The notes below the pieces were generated by a model, which saw only the letters and a program-made list of their open reading frames with translations, was not told where the DNA came from and made no database searches. From the NCBI GenBank assembly GCA_035655235.1, contig DASRUX010000217.1:1-10074 (forward strand): 10,074 bases of DNA. The letters are read 5' to 3'. This stretch comes from JAGTRP01 sp035655235 (GTDB lineage: Bacteria; Pseudomonadota; Gammaproteobacteria; Burkholderiales; Rhodocyclaceae). Below, one piece after another: positions 6,283 through 10,074 of this stretch (positions are counted from its first letter, which is position 1; each line of letters opens with the position of its first letter). The translations under genes were made by a program, and so were the position numbers.

Positions 6283-8349
6283 TTAGTGGTTGGCGAAGTC
6301 CCCCTTGCCGAAGCTGGTGAAGGACATCGGGGTGAGCCGCTTGGCTGTGTTGGTCCGAGTGCTGGTGGCGCGCTGGACGGACGGCTTGGGGGCAGCCCGG
6401 TGTTCAGCGCCTTCGAGCTTGAAGAAGCCGATCGTCTCCAGGAGGTTCCCCGCCTGGGAGGACATTTCCTCGGCGGTGGCGGCCAGCTCTTCGGAGGTGG
6501 CGGCATTGGTCTGGGTGGTCTGGCTCAACTGGCCCATCACGCTGTTGATCTGGACGATGCCTGCGGACTGTTCCTCGGAGGCGGCGGTGATCTCCTGGAC
6601 GAGATCGGCGGTCTTGCGGGTTGCCGGGACGATGTCGTCCAGGAGCAGGCCGGCCCGCTCCGCCGTGCCGACGCTGGTGACGGCCAGTTCGCCGATTTCC
6701 CGGGCGGCGACCTGGGAGCGCTCGGCGAGTTTCCTCACCTCCGCAGCCACCACGGCGAAGCCCTTGCCGTGCTGGCCGGCCCGGGCGGCCTCGATGGCGG
6801 CGTTGAGGGCCAGCAGGTTGGTCTGGTAGGCGATGTCATCCACGATGCCGATCCGCTGGGCGATCTTCTTCATGGCATCGACGGTTTCGTCCACCGCCTG
6901 CCCGCCTTCTTCGGCCTTCTTGCTGCCTTCCGCCGAAATGCCGTTGGCGACCTTGGCATTTTCCGTATTGCGTTCGATGGAAGTGGTGGCCTGCTCGATG
7001 GTGGCCGAAGCCTCCTCGACCGAGGCCGCCTGCTCGCTGGAGGCTTGCGACAGGGACTGGGCAGTGGAGGCGACCTGCTCGGTGGCGGAGACGATGGTTT
7101 CGGCGGCGGCGTTGACCTCGGTAATGGTCTGGGCCAGCTTGGCGACCGTGTTGTTCACCGTATGGCACAGGGCCTTGAGTTCGCCCCGGTATTCGGTGCT
7201 GATCTTCTGGCGCAGGTCGCCCTGCTCGACGGCGGCCATCACCCGGCTGATGTCGTTCATCGGGGCGGCGACGGCCTCCATCAGATGGTTCATGCCGCTG
7301 ATGATCTGGCTGAATTCGCCCTCGTAGCGCTTGGCGTCGGCCCGGGCGTCGAGCCGACCATCGACCACCGCCTGCGCCAGGTTGCCGACATCCCTGGAAA
7401 GGGAGCGGAGGTTGTCGCGCATCTGGTCGATGGCCTGGTTGAGGATGATCTTGCCGCCTGGGAACTTCTCCACGTCGGCGGCGAGATTGCCCTTGCCCAT
7501 CTGGGCGTAGCATTCGACCGCCTGGAGCATGGCTTCCACATGCTGCATGGCGCCGTGTTTGGCGGCCTTGGCCACAGCGTTGAACGACCCCTTGAACTTG
7601 GTTTCGTCGATCGTGACGGCAAGGTCGCCCCGGGTATGGGCAGCGTCGAAGTTCTGGATTTCGTTGCCCAGGGCCAGGATTTCCGCCTGCATCCGCTGCA
7701 TGGCGGCCATCAGTTGTCCGATTTCGTCCGTCGATCTGGCCGCGATGGACTTGGACAGATCGCCGGCGGCGATGGCGTCGGCACAGGCGGCAACTTCCTT
7801 GATCGGGGCGACGATCTTACGGGACAGGATGAACATCAAGGCGACCAGGAGCGTCACGCCCAGCCCCAGGTTGGACATGACCTGGGCGATCACTGCCCGG
7901 CGCACGCTCTCGTCGGCTTCGGCATGGGAAATGTGCATGATCGCCTCGCCCACCCGTTCGGTCTTGCCGTTCTGCTCAGAGCGGATTTCCTGCTTTTTCA
8001 CGGCGTCGCCGGCGGGCATGTCGGTGGTGGCCTTGAGGCTGCCGTTCGGCATCCTGGCGATGCCGGCGACCGGCTGGCCGTCCCGGATGACGACCATGCC
8101 CTTGACGAAGCTGGTCGCCATGGCTGCTTCCAGGATGTGGGCGGCCTGGGCGTCGTCCGCTTTCCCGACAGCGCCGGCCAGGCTGGCGGCCACCTGCTGC
8201 AATACCGCCCCGGATTGGCGGTCCAGCGCGTTGAACTGCTCGCTGCGGCTGCTGTAATAGCCGAAGACGGAAAAAGCCAGGACCACGGCCAGGATGGTGG
8301 CGCTGAGCATGCCGCCCAGTTTCCACTGGATGCTGTTCTTGAAGTTCAT
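6283..8349 (-). CDS. Methyl-accepting chemotaxis protein with a multi-HAMP linker
   Basis: The 688-residue receptor has membrane segment 1 near residues 11-31, a periplasmic domain of about 125 residues (32-157), and membrane segment 2 near 158-176. A long HAMP-rich region (177-405) and the cytoplasmic signalling bundle (about 410-640) follow. The kinase-control tip is unmistakable: RIGIVDDIAYQTNLLALNAA (499-518), then IEAARAGQHGKGFAVVAAEV (519-538). GDL-like HAMP markers recur at residues 196, 241, 287, 331 and 378, about 45 apart. The C-terminal tail (about 650-688) is Thr/Ser/Lys-rich and ends in FANH, without the NWETF-type pentapeptide used to tether CheR/CheB. The ligand is unknown; the periplasmic part is too short for a double Cache domain and could be a four-helix or single Cache-like fold. 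The start has AGAGGA just upstream. Its gene follows the outer-membrane protein gene after 51 bp, probably in one transcript. Confidence 0.96.
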   Translation of the reverse strand: MNFKNSIQWKLGGMLSATILAVVLAFSVFGYYSSRSEQFNALDRQSGAVLQQVAASLAGAVGKADDAQAAHILEAAMATSFVKGMVVIRDGQPVAGIARMPNGSLKATTDMPAGDAVKKQEIRSEQNGKTERVGEAIMHISHAEADESVRRAVIAQVMSNLGLGVTLLVALMFILSRKIVAPIKEVAACADAIAAGDLSKSIAARSTDEIGQLMAAMQRMQAEILALGNEIQNFDAAHTRGDLAVTIDETKFKGSFNAVAKAAKHGAMQHVEAMLQAVECYAQMGKGNLAADVEKFPGGKIILNQAIDQMRDNLRSLSRDVGNLAQAVVDGRLDARADAKRYEGEFSQIISGMNHLMEAVAAPMNDISRVMAAVEQGDLRQKISTEYRGELKALCHTVNNTVAKLAQTITEVNAAAETIVSATEQVASTAQSLSQASSEQAASVEEASATIEQATTSIERNTENAKVANGISAEGSKKAEEGGQAVDETVDAMKKIAQRIGIVDDIAYQTNLLALNAAIEAARAGQHGKGFAVVAAEVRKLAERSQVAAREIGELAVTSVGTAERAGLLLDDIVPATRKTADLVQEITAASEEQSAGIVQINSVMGQLSQTTQTNAATSEELAATAEEMSSQAGNLLETIGFFKLEGAEHRAAPKPSVQRATSTRTNTAKRLTPMSFTSFGKGDFANH

Positions 8350-8374
8350 GGAATTCCTCTCTTGTTATTCGGGG

Positions 8375-8392
8375 AGCCGGCTATGCCCGGCT
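8375..8392 (-). other. Short hairpin between the outer-membrane protein gene and the chemotaxis receptor gene
   Basis: AGCCGG (8375-8380) and CCGGCT (8387-8392) form a perfect 6-bp stem with a 6-nt loop in the 51-bp gap. No T-run follows on the minus strand, so it may be a partial attenuator or a transcript-stability element rather than a true terminator. Confidence 0.3.
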
Positions 8393-8400
8393 GCCAGGAA

Positions 8401-9303
8401 TCAGAACGGGATGACCGCCTTGACCCAGAAGGCGTTGCCCTGGGTCGTATTGCGCGCCGCCGTTTCGGTTTCCCACTTGGCGGTGGCGAACCATCCCTTG
8501 CCGTTGTCGTACTTGATGGACGGGCCGATGGCGAAGGAGCGGGCGCGGTTGTTGGCCACGGTGGCGCCGTTTTGCCGGTCGTCGGTGAATTGCTCGCGGA
8601 TCAGGCCGCCCACCCCGACGGTCCAGCCGTTGCCCAGGCCGTAGCCGACGGAGTAGTCGATGAAGGCCTCGTTGCCGGACTTGTAATGGGTGGCGTTGTT
8701 GGTCTGGTTCAGGTTGATGGTCAGCTTGAAGTCGCCGTTGAAGCCCTTCGGGTCCACATAACTCATGGCGAAGACGGGCTCGTAGGCCACATAGTTGCGG
8801 CCGAGATTGGCGAGGTCGGTCCGGGTGTAACCGCCGGTGGGCAGCACGACGTCGAGGCCGGCGAGGCTATGCAGTTGGGGCGAGTGATGGTGGGCCACCA
8901 CTGCGCCGACGGTGATGTCGCCGATGCCGGTCTTGTGCTGGTGGGCGCCGGCCGCGCTGACGGAAACGTCGGCGAAAGGCACGATGGTATGCATGACGAT
9001 ATTGCCGCCCAGCACCTGGTAAGGCGTGGACCAGACGCCCCGCAGCACGGCGACGTTGGCATTGACCTTGAATCCCGGCGGGGTGGCGTTATTGCCCTTG
9101 TTGTCCTTGAACTCCGTGGCGGCGTAGGCGGTGCCGTAGCCCATCAGATGGAGGCCCGGCGGGGGAGCCGCGCCGACCAGGAAGTTTTCCGAGCCCGGAT
9201 AGACGGATCCTCCGCCCTCCGTTGCCTGGGCCAGCCCGGCCAAAGCGGCCAGGAAAAAAATGGCGGCGTGCTTGCCGCGCCTCTTGAGTCGCATTGCTGT
9301 CAT
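8401..9303 (-). CDS. Outer-membrane protein of the phenol-degradation MetA type (putative channel/transporter)
   Basis: The 300-residue product starts with a signal peptide: basic MRLKRRGKH, a hydrophobic core (13-25) and likely cleavage after LAQA at residue 27. The mature start, YPGSENFLVGAAPPPGLHL (35-53), is the hallmark of the Phenol_MetA_deg family (Pfam PF13557), predicted beta-barrels often encoded near aromatic-degradation genes and thought to aid uptake of hydrophobic compounds. Alternating hydrophobic/polar strands fill the rest, and the protein ends in Phe, as outer-membrane barrels do. The His-rich patch HQH...AHHH (121-140) is notable. The first ATG (9303-9301) has AGGGG 8 nt upstream; the second (9294-9292) is 17 nt away, so the first is preferred. 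No aromatic-degradation enzyme genes are visible, so the substrate is open. It lies upstream of the chemotaxis receptor gene in the same orientation. Confidence 0.9.
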   Translation of the reverse strand: MTAMRLKRRGKHAAIFFLAALAGLAQATEGGGSVYPGSENFLVGAAPPPGLHLMGYGTAYAATEFKDNKGNNATPPGFKVNANVAVLRGVWSTPYQVLGGNIVMHTIVPFADVSVSAAGAHQHKTGIGDITVGAVVAHHHSPQLHSLAGLDVVLPTGGYTRTDLANLGRNYVAYEPVFAMSYVDPKGFNGDFKLTINLNQTNNATHYKSGNEAFIDYSVGYGLGNGWTVGVGGLIREQFTDDRQNGATVANNRARSFAIGPSIKYDNGKGWFATAKWETETAARNTTQGNAFWVKAVIPF

Positions 9304-9309
9304 TGCTGT
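9292..9309. repeat. Tandem 9-bp duplication at the start codon of the outer-membrane protein gene
   Basis: CATTGCTGT occurs twice in direct tandem (9292-9300 and 9301-9309). On the minus strand this is ACAGCAATG twice, producing two in-frame ATG codons three codons apart. The Shine-Dalgarno-like AGGGG supports the first. Confidence 0.9.
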
Positions 9310-9402
9310 AACCCCTGTAGTTCCCGTTGTATTTATTGGCGAGAGAAGTCGGCAGGGCCGCTTCTTTCGAGGGCGTAGGATTCCATCGCCCCAGGGAGGT
9401 CA

Positions 9403-9429
9403 CTATCGGCAGGGACTGATTCCGGCGTA
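9403..9429 (-). promoter_or_regulatory. Weak candidate flagellar sigma-28 promoter upstream of the outer-membrane/chemotaxis pair
   Basis: On the minus strand GCCGATAG (9410-9403) matches seven of eight bases of the FliA-type -10 box GCCGATAA. Fifteen nt upstream, TACG matches the TAAA-type -35 box at only two of four bases. Chemotaxis genes are often under sigma-28, which makes the match worth noting. The -35 side is poor. Confidence 0.22.
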
Positions 9430-9442
9430 GGGAGGGGTAGCG

Positions 9443-9452
9443 GCCCTAGGGC
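9443..9452. repeat. Perfect 10-bp palindrome GCCCTAGGGC
   Basis: The sequence is its own reverse complement and lies in the 189-bp gap upstream of the outer-membrane protein gene. It may be a dimeric regulator site or chance in GC-rich DNA; nothing else supports a function. Nearby, GGCGTAGG occurs twice (9372-9379 and 9424-9431), 52 bp apart. Confidence 0.35.
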
Positions 9453-9467
9453 GGTTTCTGTCGGCTG

Positions 9468-9499
9468 GCTGTAGGGCGCGGTGGGAATCGCCCTACAGC
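9468..9499 (-). terminator. Perfect 11-bp inverted repeat at the end of the O-methyltransferase gene
   Basis: GCTGTAGGGCG (9468-9478) is exactly repeated in inverse at 9489-9499 around a 10-nt spacer. The stem includes the methyltransferase stop codon (9495-9493). On the minus strand the hairpin is followed by CAGCCGACAG, not a T-run, so it may act as a weak or Rho-assisted terminator or protect the 3' end of the transcript. A protein-binding inverted repeat is an alternative. Confidence 0.5.
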
Positions 9500-10074
9500 G
9501 CCGCGAGAAATTCACCGTTGCCGACCGGCACCGTGCAGCAGGCGAAATCGCCATCGGCGGCGACCCTTTCAACGAAGGGCGCCATTTCGCCCGCATGGGA
9601 GACGGCGTTATCGACGACGAGCAGCCCGCCCTTCTTCAAAATCCGCTTCACATCGGCCAGCCAAGCGGGATACTGGGATCGTTCCGAGTCCAGGAAAACC
9701 AGGTCATAGCTGGCATCCGCCGCGTCTTGGAGGAATTGCCCGGCCTCTCCGCGGACCTGCGTAATGGCGTGGGAAAGACCCGAACGCTCGAAATTCCTGG
9801 CGGCCAATTGGAGCTTGAAGTCCGACAGCTCGACGGTGCTGACGTGCCCGCCAACCGCCAGGGCCGCCTGGGCGAGCCACAGGGTCGAGTAGCCGTTCGA
9901 TGTCCCGATTTCAAGGATGCGCCGGGCGTTGGTGGCCCGGACCAGCACCGCCAGGAACTCACCGGTGTCGCGGGTGATGTTGAGCATGCGACGGGAACGC
10001 TCGGCAATGGCCGCATCGTTGTCGGCGCCGAATTGTTCCAGTTCACGCAGCAGTGCTTGCAGGGTTTCAGTCAT
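9493..10074 (-). CDS. Class I SAM-dependent O-methyltransferase family protein
   Basis: The 193-residue protein starts with an ATG that coincides with the last three bases of the window, so its Shine-Dalgarno cannot be seen. The length and an N-terminal helix preceding the SAM fold suggest that it is the true start. SAM-binding motif I is RRILEIGTSNGYSTLWLA (51-68). The acidic residue binding the ribose is probably E82 in VSTVELSDFK, and motif IV is DLVFLDSERSQYP (124-136). A later VVDNAVSH (153-160) supplies D155/N156. D129 and D155/N156 match the divalent-metal ligands of the catechol/caffeoyl-CoA O-methyltransferase group, although the usual FIDADK is replaced by FLDSER. The acceptor is unknown. 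The gene points toward the outer-membrane protein gene but is separated from it by 189 bp and a hairpin. Confidence 0.9.
   Translation of the reverse strand: MTETLQALLRELEQFGADNDAAIAERSRRMLNITRDTGEFLAVLVRATNARRILEIGTSNGYSTLWLAQAALAVGGHVSTVELSDFKLQLAARNFERSGLSHAITQVRGEAGQFLQDAADASYDLVFLDSERSQYPAWLADVKRILKKGGLLVVDNAVSHAGEMAPFVERVAADGDFACCTVPVGNGEFLAAL

Noticed and set aside
8361..8376. Sigma-28-like -10 box directly before the chemotaxis receptor gene
   Set aside because: The CCCCGAATAA-like sequence matches GCCGATAA poorly once aligned without gaps, and no -35 element is present.
6286..9378. Plus-strand open frame of 1030 codons opposite the receptor and outer-membrane genes
   Set aside because: It spans two real genes and their gap on the other strand, has Gly/Asp/His-rich low-complexity content and matches no family; a high-GC shadow.

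Overview
The window is a GC-rich chromosomal segment, densely packed and without any mobile element, RNA gene or CRISPR array that I can see. It most resembles a betaproteobacterium. Rhodocyclales-like is my guess from the gene families and the style of the proteins, but no marker gene proves it. No intergenic stretch exceeds 300 bases.

Layout. Positions 1-639 (+) hold the 3' part of an N-formylglutamate amidohydrolase-family gene whose start lies before the window. It converges on, and overlaps by 4 bp, the end of a minus-strand operon at 4720-636: a short KdpD-like sensor kinase, a KdpE-like response regulator and a Kup potassium transporter. Kinase and regulator overlap by a GTGA junction, and kup follows 15 bp later. 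The kinase lacks the roughly 400-residue cytoplasmic KdpD/Usp input region of classical KdpD, and no kdpFABC genes are present, so the simplest reading is a K+-responsive two-component system wired to Kup. The 165-bp divergent region upstream (4721-4885) carries three TTTACA repeats resembling the E. coli KdpE operator.

On the plus strand, 4886-5662 encodes an ECHDC3-like crotonase-fold protein that lacks both classical hydratase glutamates. It is followed after 39 bp by a small membrane protein of unknown function rich in His, Glu and Asp (5702-6262), probably co-transcribed.

From 9303 down to 6283 (minus) lie an outer-membrane protein of the phenol-degradation 'MetA' type and then a methyl-accepting chemotaxis receptor with what looks like a chain of five HAMP units. 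The two genes are 51 bp apart. A SAM-dependent O-methyltransferase (10074-9493, minus) ends the window. It is separated from the porin-like gene by a 189-bp region with a perfect 11-bp inverted repeat, a 10-bp palindrome and short repeats.

The most interesting item is the short KdpD-KdpE-Kup operon with its candidate operator. The active-site-deficient crotonase paired with an unknown membrane protein, and the multi-HAMP receptor paired with an outer-membrane channel, come next. Nothing here proves a wholly new system.
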